From Lachnospiraceae bacterium (GTDB lineage Bacteria; Bacillota; Clostridia; Lachnospirales; Lachnospiraceae): DNA of 64,000 bases. Made by a program: the position numbers and the translations under genes. Below, in pieces: positions 43,942 through 53,120 of this stretch. Under the pieces are notes generated by a model. The model searched no databases. It saw only the letters and a program-made list of their open reading frames with translations, and had not been told where the DNA came from. Numbering within the stretch: position 1 is the stretch's first letter; each line of letters begins with the position of its first letter. The stretch spans positions 62,001-126,000 of the forward strand of contig CAJTIR010000002.1 in NCBI GenBank assembly GCA_910576385.1, in the 5' to 3' direction.

Positions 43942-46926
43942 TTAATTTTTCCGATACATTTTGTAAATTCGGCTTTTCTTATAACTTGGTATCAATTTTT
44001 TCCAAGATTTTATACCAATAATCCTTAGATATGGTTTCGTATAACGATAAAATTGTACCGTATCCATATTTTGAAATACAGTAAAGGCCTCTTTACCTAA
44101 AATTCCCATACTCAATCCTTGCGCTACTTCCTCAGGATGATCTTGATAGCTTCTTATAATAAAAGCATCTATCATCGGATTACATGCCGCAATATAATAA
44201 CTGCCTGCAAGTGCTGCCGCCTGGTTTGCTTGTCCCCAATGGGAGCTGTAGCCTTGTTCTGAAAGAATGATACGTACGGAAGAACCATATTTTTTCTTAA
44301 TATAATTTGTCATTACATTCAGGTTTTTCATTGTCACATAAGGGGTATCGCTTTTATTGGTAATTCCATATCCATCCCAAAACTTTGTATAAGTCAGAGG
44401 ATAGGAATATGCATGATAAGCAAGATTCCATTTAAGTCCTTTTTGTACCTTATTCAAAGACTTCGTAAAGGTATTAATGGTATCTTTTGTACTGAACCCT
44501 CCTGCAACTGCAGCATTCCAATAATTGTCCGTACAGATGAATATATGAGCATTGGAATATTGACTGCGCACAGCATAATATAAAGCACGGAATACATGCG
44601 CATAAGTCTTGAAATAGGAAGCTTTTGATAAACTTCCCCTATAATTCCATCCCACAGGATTGTTAATCTCATTTCCTAACACCCAATTGGACACATAACA
44701 GCTTTTCCTGCCAAATATCTGCCCCAGATAGCAAAACATTGCCTCCATCTTCTCACGAGCACTATTATTGGATATATTCCAAGTATAATAAGGTGCTGCA
44801 CCCGCACGTCTCGCCCGAGTAGCAATCATATCAGTCTGCCCGTCATACCAGTCCAGCATCACCTGAAAGGTCATATTAATTCCCAATTTATTACACTTTG
44901 ATACAATATCCCGATAGGTGTCCATAGAGTTAAAATTATAGACCTTGCCATTGTATTCATATGGTACGGTAGGATTTCCAAAAACCATAGAAACTGTCAC
45001 GTTCAGAAATGTATTTTTTGCTCCGCAGGATTTGAGTTCTTCCATACTATTGCTGAATTGAATGCCCTTCTTTGTCTTCCCTGGCTTATATTTTGACTTA
45101 TTCTTGGCAGCTTTCTCTGGATTTTTTACAAAAGAGGGACTGCTGATCAACTTATATTTCCCCTTCTTTTTGACGGCAATTCCAAACATTGAAGTGACAT
45201 ACCCTGTATTCTCCTTCATTTTCAGATTGAAGCTCAGCTTCTTCTTTTTATAAAGCTTCTTAACCATCTTATAAGGAACTTTATTGGAGGGATTTACATA
45301 TACCAGATAATAACATCCATCATCACTGACCACCCGTTTTTTCACTGTGGCGGTAACTTTGACCTTCTCAGTCCCATTGGCCTTACATGCTGTCAGCTTA
45401 GCGGAATTTTTCTTAGGACTGTTGTTACATTTCACCCACTTTGCATAGACTTTCCGATTTCCTGTGGTTCCTGCCTTGATTTCCACCACACGCTTTTTAA
45501 ACTTCTTATCTTGATACCAACCGTCAAAATCATAACCGCTCCTGGATGGATAAGGCAGGGAAAATGTCTTGGTATTGATGTTAAATGTGTTCTTCGCAGA
45601 TTTTGACAGCTTACCGCCTCGTAATTCATAAGAAATAGAATATTGCGTCGCTTTCCATTTCGCATACAGTGTAACCGTACCATTGTATTTTGTGGTAAGT
45701 GTCTTAACTTTGCTCTGATCTGTATAAGTCTTTCCCTTTCCATCCTTACGCGTATTCCAACCGGCAAATGTAAATCCTTTGCGCTTAAAATGATTCGCAT
45801 TCAGTTTACTTTCCACCCCATAGACATGTTTGCTGGTTTTTACTGTGCCGCTCTGAGCACCATTTCCGTCATATATTACCCTATATGGATTCCCCTTCCA
45901 CATAGCATACAGCTCAAAAACTTCACCATCTTCCTTACATAAAGAATCCACTTTCTGATTTTCTGTAAAGCTCTGTCCTTTTCCATCTTTACGGGTATTC
46001 CAGCCAATAAAAGTATACCCCTTCCTGCTGTACTTGTTTTTGGAAAGCTTTTTTGCCTCTCCACAAGTAAAAACCTGCTCATCCATTGTTCCTGTGCCGC
46101 CATTTGCATTAAAAGAAACTTTATAGTTTCCTCGCCGCCAGACAGCTTTCAGCTTTACCACAGCACCTTCCTGATCCGCCAAATTTCTTACATAAGCACC
46201 TTCCTGGTAAATCCCCACTCCCTTTTGTTTCCATCCATAAAATACATAACCTGACTTATGAGCCATATTGAATGGCAGAATCTCTTCCTTGCCATAAGTG
46301 AAAATCTGTTCTGGAGGCTGCTGCCCTTTACCGCCATTTAAATCAAACTGTACCCTGTAAGTAATCGGATTCCATGCAGCAAGCAATGCAATATCTTTTG
46401 TCACAGGCTGATCAAAATTATAATATGCTCCTGTTCCATCCATCCATCCCTTAAATAGATAACCCTTTTTCACTGGTACAATCACTGCAGAGGTATCTGG
46501 CAATTGTCCTGCTGGCACCTGTATAGAGAAAATGGTTCCTCCTTCTGAAGTAGTTCCTCCTGCCAGATTAAAATAGATTGTATACTGCACTGTGGGGTCT
46601 TCCTGTGGTGGTTCATCCCCCGGCTCTCCCTCAGAGGGATCCTCTGTCTCTGGAAGTTCTTCCTGTGGTGGTTCATCCCCTGACTCTCCCTCAGAAGGAT
46701 CCTCTGTCTCTGGAAGTTCTTCCTGTGATGGCTCATCCCCTGGTTGTTCTTCGGAAAGATCCTCTGTCCCTGTTAATTCTTCTTGTGCTGGCTGTTCCAT
46801 TAAATTTTGTACACCCTGTCCATATTGCTGAGATGCTCCTGCATCTTCTATACCAAAAAGTCCAGCACCTTCCATCGTAACTAACAGTACAATTGCCAAC
46901 AATACAGATAAGATTCTTTTTCCCAT
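43942..46926 (-). CDS. Exported multi-InlB-repeat protein with glycosidase-like TIM-barrel domain
   Basis: A protein of 994 residues. It has a signal peptide (about 1-30), three 20-residue acidic repeats containing EELPETEDPSEG (about 50-110), and about five InlB-type repeats to about residue 505, each with a KGYxFxGW-like core. A small beta domain (about 505-610) and a C-terminal domain (about 620-990) follow. The last resembles DUF5722-type GH-A barrels: GNEIN (about 753, acid/base Glu candidate) and LSEQG (about 889, nucleophile candidate). It probably cleaves or trims a glycan at the cell surface. It has its own promoter and terminator, so it is a single-gene unit. No sortase signal is present. 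Confidence 0.78.
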   Translation of the reverse strand: MGKRILSVLLAIVLLVTMEGAGLFGIEDAGASQQYGQGVQNLMEQPAQEELTGTEDLSEEQPGDEPSQEELPETEDPSEGESGDEPPQEELPETEDPSEGEPGDEPPQEDPTVQYTIYFNLAGGTTSEGGTIFSIQVPAGQLPDTSAVIVPVKKGYLFKGWMDGTGAYYNFDQPVTKDIALLAAWNPITYRVQFDLNGGKGQQPPEQIFTYGKEEILPFNMAHKSGYVFYGWKQKGVGIYQEGAYVRNLADQEGAVVKLKAVWRRGNYKVSFNANGGTGTMDEQVFTCGEAKKLSKNKYSRKGYTFIGWNTRKDGKGQSFTENQKVDSLCKEDGEVFELYAMWKGNPYRVIYDGNGAQSGTVKTSKHVYGVESKLNANHFKRKGFTFAGWNTRKDGKGKTYTDQSKVKTLTTKYNGTVTLYAKWKATQYSISYELRGGKLSKSAKNTFNINTKTFSLPYPSRSGYDFDGWYQDKKFKKRVVEIKAGTTGNRKVYAKWVKCNNSPKKNSAKLTACKANGTEKVKVTATVKKRVVSDDGCYYLVYVNPSNKVPYKMVKKLYKKKKLSFNLKMKENTGYVTSMFGIAVKKKGKYKLISSPSFVKNPEKAAKNKSKYKPGKTKKGIQFSNSMEELKSCGAKNTFLNVTVSMVFGNPTVPYEYNGKVYNFNSMDTYRDIVSKCNKLGINMTFQVMLDWYDGQTDMIATRARRAGAAPYYTWNISNNSAREKMEAMFCYLGQIFGRKSCYVSNWVLGNEINNPVGWNYRGSLSKASYFKTYAHVFRALYYAVRSQYSNAHIFICTDNYWNAAVAGGFSTKDTINTFTKSLNKVQKGLKWNLAYHAYSYPLTYTKFWDGYGITNKSDTPYVTMKNLNVMTNYIKKKYGSSVRIILSEQGYSSHWGQANQAAALAGSYYIAACNPMIDAFIIRSYQDHPEEVAQGLSMGILGKEAFTVFQNMDTVQFYRYTKPYLRIIGIKSWKKLIPSYKKSRIYKMYRKN
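46598..46777. repeat. Three tandem 60-base repeats inside the InlB-repeat protein gene
   Basis: Units begin at 46598, 46658 and 46718 (TCTTCCTGTG on the plus strand). The first two are nearly identical and the third is diverged; a partial fourth follows. Each encodes 20 residues in frame. Confidence 0.85.
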
Positions 46927-46977
46927 AATATTTCCTTTTCCTCTTCTGAGTTTCTAAACAACTAACTAACCAATTTT

Positions 46978-47006
46978 ATTATAGCTCCTCAAATTTGATA
47001 AAACAA
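46978..47006 (-). promoter_or_regulatory. Candidate promoter for the 43942-46926 gene
   Basis: On the minus strand TTGTTT (47001-47006), 17 bases and TATAAT (46978-46983). The leader would be about 45 bases. Confidence 0.5.
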
Positions 47007-47047
47007 TGAGAATTGTAATTTTATTTTGTAAAATAAATGTTAAGTTT

Positions 47048-47076
47048 TTGCAAAGATGGAAAATTTTTGTTATATA
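47048..47076 (+). promoter_or_regulatory. Candidate promoter for the 47284-48216 gene
   Basis: TTGCAA (47048-47053), 17 bases ending in TGT, then TATATA (47071-47076). The -35 equals that of other promoters here, but the -10 is weaker. TATAAT at 47161 is an alternative. Confidence 0.4.
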
Positions 47077-47283
47077 TGGAAGTATTTAACAGAAAAATAA
47101 TAATGGTTATTTGGAGATCTCATCTTCATCCGTCCTCTTTTAAAATATCTTGATTCGTTGTATAATATTTCAGAACCCCATAAAAAATTTGCTGACATTT
47201 TTAATTTATTTAGATAAAGATGCATGTTTATTTTCATGAAGATTCTGGATAGTACTTATTTTCAAAAAACAAGGAGCAGCCTT

Positions 47284-48216
47284 ATGAATGATTTCCCTCA
47301 TGTAAATATTTTATTAGCTACCTACAACGGCAGCAAATATCTAAAGGAACAGTTGGACAGCCTCTTAGCGCAGAGTTATCCAAATATCACCATCTATATT
47401 AGAGATGACGGTTCTACCGATGACACTATTGCCATCCTCAAAAAATATATGGCTGATAGCAGTTCTTCCCGAAAAATTATTCTGCTTGACAATCAGGGGG
47501 AAAATCTGCGCTGTCCTGGCTCCTTCTATGAAATTTTAAGAAACTGCAGTCCTGCAGACTATTATGCGTTTTGTGACCAAGATGATATTTGGTATCCCGA
47601 CAAAATAAAATGGGCAGTAGAAAAACTAGAATCACAGGCTAATCGGCATATCCCCACTGCCTATTTCTCAGCTTATGAGTATTACAGTGATACAGGGGAA
47701 TTTCTGCACCATTCTCCGACTCAAAAATCTCACATACAGCTTACAGATGTTCTTTACTATACACCGGCCTCCGGTTTCGTGATTGTTTTTAATGAAGCTG
47801 CCAGACAACAACTAATCTTAAACGTTGACCCTGGAGAGGAACTTCACGATCGCTGGCTCCTAAGGGGCGCCGCCTGTTTTGGAAAGATTATTTACGATCC
47901 CAGAAGCAGCGCCTCGCATATTCGCCATTCCAACGCAGTCACCGCAGAAGATTCCACTGATTCCAGTCTGATTCGCAGTTTTCTGCGTAATGAGATTGCT
48001 GGAACTGCAATGACTGACAGCAAGCTATATCTTAAACATTTTCAAACCGTCTTCGCTGACAGACTGTCTGATTCTGAACAGAAAACATTGACATTATTTA
48101 CTGCGCCAAATAATCTGCCCCGACAAATACGCAAGCTATTTTATCCCAAACGGCTTCGGGCACGACTGGCTGGAGAAGTTGCCATTCGGATTTTATTTTT
48201 AATCGGGAAGTTATAA
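47284..48216 (+). CDS. GT2 glycosyltransferase, rhamnosyltransferase-like
   Basis: A protein of 310 residues from the ATG at 47284, with AAGGAG 7 bases upstream; the frame is open from 47224 without such a site. It shows VNILLATYNGSKYLKEQ, RDDGSTDDT, FCDQDDIW and, further on, HDRWLL, a set common in rhamnosyltransferase-like GT2 proteins. It is a paralogue of 61693-62586 (LMSTYNGERFL, RDDGSRDQT, FCDQDDIW, HDWWSY). It is one of only two plus-strand genes and would act on the rhamnose polymer of the locus. Confidence 0.88.
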   Translation: MNDFPHVNILLATYNGSKYLKEQLDSLLAQSYPNITIYIRDDGSTDDTIAILKKYMADSSSSRKIILLDNQGENLRCPGSFYEILRNCSPADYYAFCDQDDIWYPDKIKWAVEKLESQANRHIPTAYFSAYEYYSDTGEFLHHSPTQKSHIQLTDVLYYTPASGFVIVFNEAARQQLILNVDPGEELHDRWLLRGAACFGKIIYDPRSSASHIRHSNAVTAEDSTDSSLIRSFLRNEIAGTAMTDSKLYLKHFQTVFADRLSDSEQKTLTLFTAPNNLPRQIRKLFYPKRLRARLAGEVAIRILFLIGKL

Positions 48217-48228
48217 TATTACATTGAC

Positions 48229-48250
48229 AAAGGAGCCAAATGGCTCCTTT
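48229..48250. terminator. Hairpin between convergent genes, likely bidirectional terminator
   Basis: AAAGGAGCC (48229-48237) and GGCTCCTTT (48242-48250) form a 9-pair stem with a four-base loop, right at the ends of two convergent genes. The T-tracts are short. Confidence 0.6.
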
Positions 48251-48997
48251 ATACTACTTCTAAATGATGCTTTTCTTTTATGAGTTCATCTGTAATACAT
48301 TTAAAAGAAGTTCCATCATAAATACTCTCCCACGGTGTTCCTGCCCGATGGGTCAGGTTTACTAACTCGCTTGCTGTAAATTTCCCATATTTCTCAATTG
48401 TCTGATCAATGGATTGTAACTTACTGTTGCCTGCCTCAGCAAACAAAATCCTACTCCTTACTGGCATTTTTAAAGATGGTTTTTTTCAATCTCATTATCA
48501 TCCAAATCTTTATTATCAATCTTACAAGAACCTTTAAATTTTTCTCTCACACTTTTTACTACCGGACCTAGTTCAAATGCATAGATCTGATCTTCAAATA
48601 ATCTCTTATGAAATGAGCAAAAATAATCCGCATAGCAATAGTAAACTAATTTTTGTAGTTTCAATTGTGTGCATGATTTTTTACTCAAAATATATTTTGC
48701 CACATCCAACCCTGACAATGTTCGATCTTTCTGAATTAGTTGTATAAATTCATCTTCATCTTTCAGTAGCAAAACGTCCTCAAAAAAACTGTCCTCTTTC
48801 TTTACCGATTCCCATTCTTTAGATTCTGCCTCAATACAGTGCAAGGACAATGAGGTATCTTCACCGCAGCTTTTTTTTATTTTATCAATCATATGATTAA
48901 TAATATCTATATTGCTTAACTCAATTCCAATTATATCCAGTGCAATTCTTCGACCTTTGGAATAAGAACTACTTAAAATAATATAATGTCTAACCAT
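48249..48997 (-). pseudogene. Panacea-domain (DUF4065/SocA-like) gene, frameshifted
   Basis: Two adjacent frames form one gene. The first (start ATG 48997, AGGGGG 8 bases upstream; stop at 48470) has about 100 residues of unknown type and then the first half of a Panacea domain: KLQKLVYYCYADY and FELGPVVKSVREKF. The second (48249-48467) holds the rest: SRILFAEAG, KYGKFTASELVNLTH and PWESIYDG. Adding one A to the run of seven at 48480-48486 joins them without any stop. Panacea domains act as antitoxins in several toxin-antitoxin systems; no toxin gene is adjacent. It could be a true mutation, a sequencing error, or a slippage-controlled gene. Confidence 0.72.
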
Positions 48998-49179
48998 GTC
49001 ACACACCCCCTGCACTCTCTCTTTCCCACTTTGTGTATTCTTATTTATATTGCTTATTGCGAGTTCAAATTTTTATCTTTATCTGAACTCTTCCATATCT
49101 GTAATTCCCACGGAAAAGAAAAATTATCATATTTAAAGTAATTTTCTTATTATCAATAGTGTCAAACACTCCTATCACC

Positions 49180-50652
49180 TTAATTTTTCGTGCCAATCCG
49201 CAGAAGTTTCTGCACATATGGCATCACAAACTCTACTGTAATCTGTTCTCTCAATAGCAGTAACACTCCTCCATAAATTCCAAAAAAAACAGTTGCTGTG
49301 ACAGCAAGTGTCAGAAAATCACCAACTGACAGCAGCACAATTTTTCGCAACAGCTCGGCTGCAATAACTGCTGGCAGCAGGGCAAGAAAATAAGGCAGCA
49401 CATGGTATTCCTGTCGTATGTTCTTTAAAAAACCCCGCAGCATCACTGCCTGTACCAAAACAACTGCCAATTCTGCTGCCAATGTTCCAAAGGCCGCGCC
49501 AGAAGCGCCCATCTTAGGTATTAGCAACAGATTTAGAATTAGATCTACCACTCCTCCAGCAATCACAGAATACAGCACCTTCCGCTCCTGATCTGTAGGG
49601 ATTAAGATCTGCATTCCTAAAATATTAGAAAGCCCAATAAAAACAACGGTTGGCATAATGATACACATGGATGGCACCGCTAATTCATAGGCCGAACCAG
49701 AAAGGAATCGAATACTCTCCCTGGCAAACATCATAAAATAGAGTGTCACCGGAAGTGCCATCATAGTGACAAAGCTTAAGGCTTTGGAGGCCATGCGCTG
49801 AAATTCCTCCTTCATCCCTTTTTCAATATAATAGGAAAGCCTGGGCAGCAGAACTGCACCCAGGGAAGTGACTAGACTTGACACAATCAACTTGATCTTA
49901 ACAGCCGCATTATAATATCCGGTCTGTTCATCTCCGCTGATAAATCTAAGCATGACAATATCCAAATTGGTATAGATACTAGTGGCAACCGTCATCGCAC
50001 AGAACACTGCAATTGGCTTCCAATGTTTTTTTAAATCATAATTTCCGACCGGCTTTAAAGTAATATATCTGCCAAGCCTCAAAAAATTCAACACACTAGA
50101 ACCTACATTGGAGATCACGGTAATTCCGCCATAGATCACATAATCCTGTTTGTCATGGACAAACAAAAACATTAAAATTACACCGATCACCTTAAATACC
50201 AGAGACACTGCAGTAATATAGGCATATTGCTCCAGGGCAGAATACAGCCAGCTCACGCCAATGACATTGAAAAGGATCGTGGCGCTCATAACCCAGAGCA
50301 GTGCCTTCTCCTGGGCAAATTTGGGCACAAACTGCAGGGAAACCCCAAAAGCAATGTATACCAGAACTGTCATAAACCCATTGATCATCAGGATTTCCTG
50401 CACAGTTCTGGATAATTTTTCCTTATCATCCCGTACTTGAGCACAGGCGCGAATCCCATAAGTGGGAATCCCCAACATAGATACCATAGAAAAATAAGTA
50501 ATCACCGCTGTGGCAAAAGCAACTTTACCATTTCCCACTGGAAGCAGCACCCTGGAAACATAGGGAAATGTAATCAATGGAAAGATAAAAGAAGAGGCAG
50601 TGAGAATAAAATTCATAATAAAATTAAAAGTTACGGAACGCTCTTTTCTCAT
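49180..50652 (-). CDS. wzx: Wzx-type polysaccharide flippase
   Basis: A protein of 490 residues with about 14 membrane helices and the usual features of the MOP/PF01943 superfamily: N-terminal FPLITFPYVSRVL, LDIVMLRFISGDEQTGYYNAA in the middle and MGASGAAFGTLAAE late. It would flip undecaprenyl-linked repeat units to the outer face. Its start overlaps the stop of the 818-residue transferase by 4 bases (ATGA). It closes the glmM-to-wzx run of genes. Confidence 0.9.
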   Translation of the reverse strand: MRKERSVTFNFIMNFILTASSFIFPLITFPYVSRVLLPVGNGKVAFATAVITYFSMVSMLGIPTYGIRACAQVRDDKEKLSRTVQEILMINGFMTVLVYIAFGVSLQFVPKFAQEKALLWVMSATILFNVIGVSWLYSALEQYAYITAVSLVFKVIGVILMFLFVHDKQDYVIYGGITVISNVGSSVLNFLRLGRYITLKPVGNYDLKKHWKPIAVFCAMTVATSIYTNLDIVMLRFISGDEQTGYYNAAVKIKLIVSSLVTSLGAVLLPRLSYYIEKGMKEEFQRMASKALSFVTMMALPVTLYFMMFARESIRFLSGSAYELAVPSMCIIMPTVVFIGLSNILGMQILIPTDQERKVLYSVIAGGVVDLILNLLLIPKMGASGAAFGTLAAELAVVLVQAVMLRGFLKNIRQEYHVLPYFLALLPAVIAAELLRKIVLLSVGDFLTLAVTATVFFGIYGGVLLLLREQITVEFVMPYVQKLLRIGTKN

Positions 50653-53105
50653 GTTGCCTCCAAACTACAATCAAAACGGTCAATCGCAAAATTTCTATTA
50701 TAATAAGGATCTCCAGCAGCCAAAATCTGCTTCCATCGCTGTTCAAAAAACATGGTCTCGTTGTTAAACCGTTCCATTTTCTCCTGTGTATTGTCCATGC
50801 CCCTTGACTTCGACTCATAGTGAAACAATTCCGCATACGGATTATAGACAATCAGTTTCCCAAGCTCACGTATTCTTAAACAGAGATCAATATCATTAAA
50901 TGCAACCTCAAGCTGAGTATCAAATCCGTCAATGCGCTCAAATTCCTCTCTGCCAACCATCACACAGGCCGCGGTCACTGCGCTGTAATCCTGCTGAGTA
51001 ATCACCCTGGCAAAATAGCCCACCTGATCATGAGGTGTATTGGAGAAAATATGTCCGGCAATCCCGCCTAATCCGACGACAACACCTGCATGTTGAATCG
51101 TACCATCCTCAAAATAGAGCCTTGCACCAACTGCACCGACATCTTCCCGCATACAAAATCCCAACAATTCCTCGATACACTCAGGATTGATGATCTCTGT
51201 GTCATTGTTGAGAAATAGAAAATAGGCTCCTTTTGCCTGGCTAGCGCCAAAATTATTGATTGCCGAATAATTAAATTTATCCTTCCAATAGAGCACCCGA
51301 ATCTTGCCATTTTTCCCATCTATAGACTGATAATAGTCAAATGTTTCTTTTTGATCACTATTATTCTCCACCACCAACACTTCATAATTCTCATAGCTGC
51401 AGCGCTCTATGGAATCCAAACATTTTTTTAAATCCTCAATATGATCCTTATTGGGAATAATAATTGATACCAGCGGCTGATCTTTCAATGTGTAATGTGT
51501 GCGGTATACTCCCAGACATTGTGTCTGTGTAACCTTTGTATTGTTCCAGCCAATCCTGTGATAATGCGCCTGAATTGCACGAGCGCCAGCCTCAAATGCG
51601 TACATCTTGCTCTCTGGATTCTCAGCTGTAGATTCCTCATGCGCGCGCCAATGATACAAAATTTTCGGGATATGATAAATCTTATCTGTCACTTCTGAGC
51701 AGCGCAGTACAAAATCATAATCCTGGGCACCGTCAAATTCGGCATTTAGCATCCCCACTTTGTCCAGAACGTTTTTCTTCACCACAAACAAATGACAGAA
51801 ATAATTGGTGGAATGCAGTAAATCTTTGTTAAAGTCTGGCTTAAAATGCGGCTGAAAAAATTTCTTTCCAGTGGCATCCACCTTATCCTCATCACTATAT
51901 ACCGCCTGCATATCAGGATGCTTATTAAATAGTTTTACACACTCATAAAGCGCATGAGGCGCCAGTAAATCATCGTGATCTGCAAATCCGATAAAATCTC
52001 CCCCTGCAACTGCTAATGCACGGTTCGTATTTTCTGAGATCCGCAATTGTTCCTGATTATATATCACCTTAATCCGCGGATCAGATTTTTCCAATTTTTT
52101 TAGGATACCTGCTATTGGAGATTCCTTCCCACTGCCATCAGACAGACATAACTCCCAGTTGGCATACGTCTGCGCTTTCAGGGAATTTACAAGTCCATAC
52201 AAATATTTTTTCGGTGTCTTATATAAGGGAACTACCATACTGATTTTCGGTTCCTTGGGAAATCTATGTTTTTTCTGCTGCTCTAAAGTCTCTTTATCTG
52301 GCAGATGCTTTTGCAGCCATTTATTGTAGGTCTGATCTCCTTCCTGGAACAATTTTGCTTTAATTCTGCCGAGCGTGTAGGTCAATCCAAAACGCTTGAA
52401 ATGTGCATACGTCTTATTGAGATTTCTTTTTAGAACAGCGAGACAGTTTTTTAATTTTGACGGGTGCAATGGCAGTACCAGTATCATACGCTTCTTAGCA
52501 TATTCAAAACAAACTCTCGCTTTCCTATTTTCGACCTTCGTATAAGAAAGTTCAAACCCCTTCACTTGTTCTGGTTTCATCTCTGGAAAGGCTTCAATCA
52601 CATCCCGCCGATAGCCATAGGTGATATCTGATTCCACAACTGCTCCATTTCGGTCTACTATCGTAAGTTTTACATCACCACGGTCAATATACCAGCCGCT
52701 AATCTTTACCCGTCCGCCGGATTCCTGGATATGTTCCATACTATAGGCCAAATCTCTTTGAGAATTTAACAGTTTTCTGAGAGATATCCGATACAGTTTG
52801 CGCCTTACATTTCCTGCATACTCATAGATTTCCAGCCATTTTCTACCTTCCGCCGTCTCTGGAAGTGTCCCACAAAAAGTATATTCCCGATTTACTGGAT
52901 ATGGATATTTGGCGTATTTTCTGCGAATCTCCACTCCCTCTGTAACTTCCATCTCCAAAGGAATCTTCTTGCCGTCAATGGATAAAACCACCTGGTTATC
53001 TCCCATTTTATTTTTAGAATAAATGCCCTTAAAGACAAAAACATTCTTTTTTTTCAGATGAAAGCGAGTCTCCATCAATTCAAACCTGTTGCCTTCGTTC
53101 TTCAT
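50649..53105 (-). CDS. Two-domain GT2 glycosyltransferase with N-terminal accessory domain
   Basis: A protein of 818 residues. Residues 1-~265 form a beta-rich accessory region seen in large Lachnospiraceae and rhamnan-type transferases. GT2 domain A starts at about 285 (ISMVVPLYK, ADHDDLL, YSDEDK). GT2 domain B starts at about 545 (VSIIIPNKD, VVENNS, LNNDTE, FNDIDLC). Both domains keep their metal-binding acidic residues, so two linkages could be formed, as in enzymes that build alternating rhamnan or galactan-like backbones. AAAGGAG precedes the ATG. Exact linkages cannot be read. Confidence 0.88.
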   Translation of the reverse strand: MKNEGNRFELMETRFHLKKKNVFVFKGIYSKNKMGDNQVVLSIDGKKIPLEMEVTEGVEIRRKYAKYPYPVNREYTFCGTLPETAEGRKWLEIYEYAGNVRRKLYRISLRKLLNSQRDLAYSMEHIQESGGRVKISGWYIDRGDVKLTIVDRNGAVVESDITYGYRRDVIEAFPEMKPEQVKGFELSYTKVENRKARVCFEYAKKRMILVLPLHPSKLKNCLAVLKRNLNKTYAHFKRFGLTYTLGRIKAKLFQEGDQTYNKWLQKHLPDKETLEQQKKHRFPKEPKISMVVPLYKTPKKYLYGLVNSLKAQTYANWELCLSDGSGKESPIAGILKKLEKSDPRIKVIYNQEQLRISENTNRALAVAGGDFIGFADHDDLLAPHALYECVKLFNKHPDMQAVYSDEDKVDATGKKFFQPHFKPDFNKDLLHSTNYFCHLFVVKKNVLDKVGMLNAEFDGAQDYDFVLRCSEVTDKIYHIPKILYHWRAHEESTAENPESKMYAFEAGARAIQAHYHRIGWNNTKVTQTQCLGVYRTHYTLKDQPLVSIIIPNKDHIEDLKKCLDSIERCSYENYEVLVVENNSDQKETFDYYQSIDGKNGKIRVLYWKDKFNYSAINNFGASQAKGAYFLFLNNDTEIINPECIEELLGFCMREDVGAVGARLYFEDGTIQHAGVVVGLGGIAGHIFSNTPHDQVGYFARVITQQDYSAVTAACVMVGREEFERIDGFDTQLEVAFNDIDLCLRIRELGKLIVYNPYAELFHYESKSRGMDNTQEKMERFNNETMFFEQRWKQILAAGDPYYNRNFAIDRFDCSLEAT

Positions 53106-53120
53106 CGTTTTGAATCTCCT

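Larger units (their letters stand above)
46927..47283. other. Divergent promoter region
   Basis: AT-rich gap between divergent genes. It carries one promoter candidate per direction (separate entries) and a further TATAAT at 47161-47166 without a good -35. No small gene seen; the longer frame from 47224 lacks a ribosome site. Confidence 0.55.

Noticed and set aside
46598-46777. Regular 60-base repeats considered as a CRISPR array
   Set aside because: The whole unit is repeated, without variable spacers, and it is in frame within a surface-protein gene.
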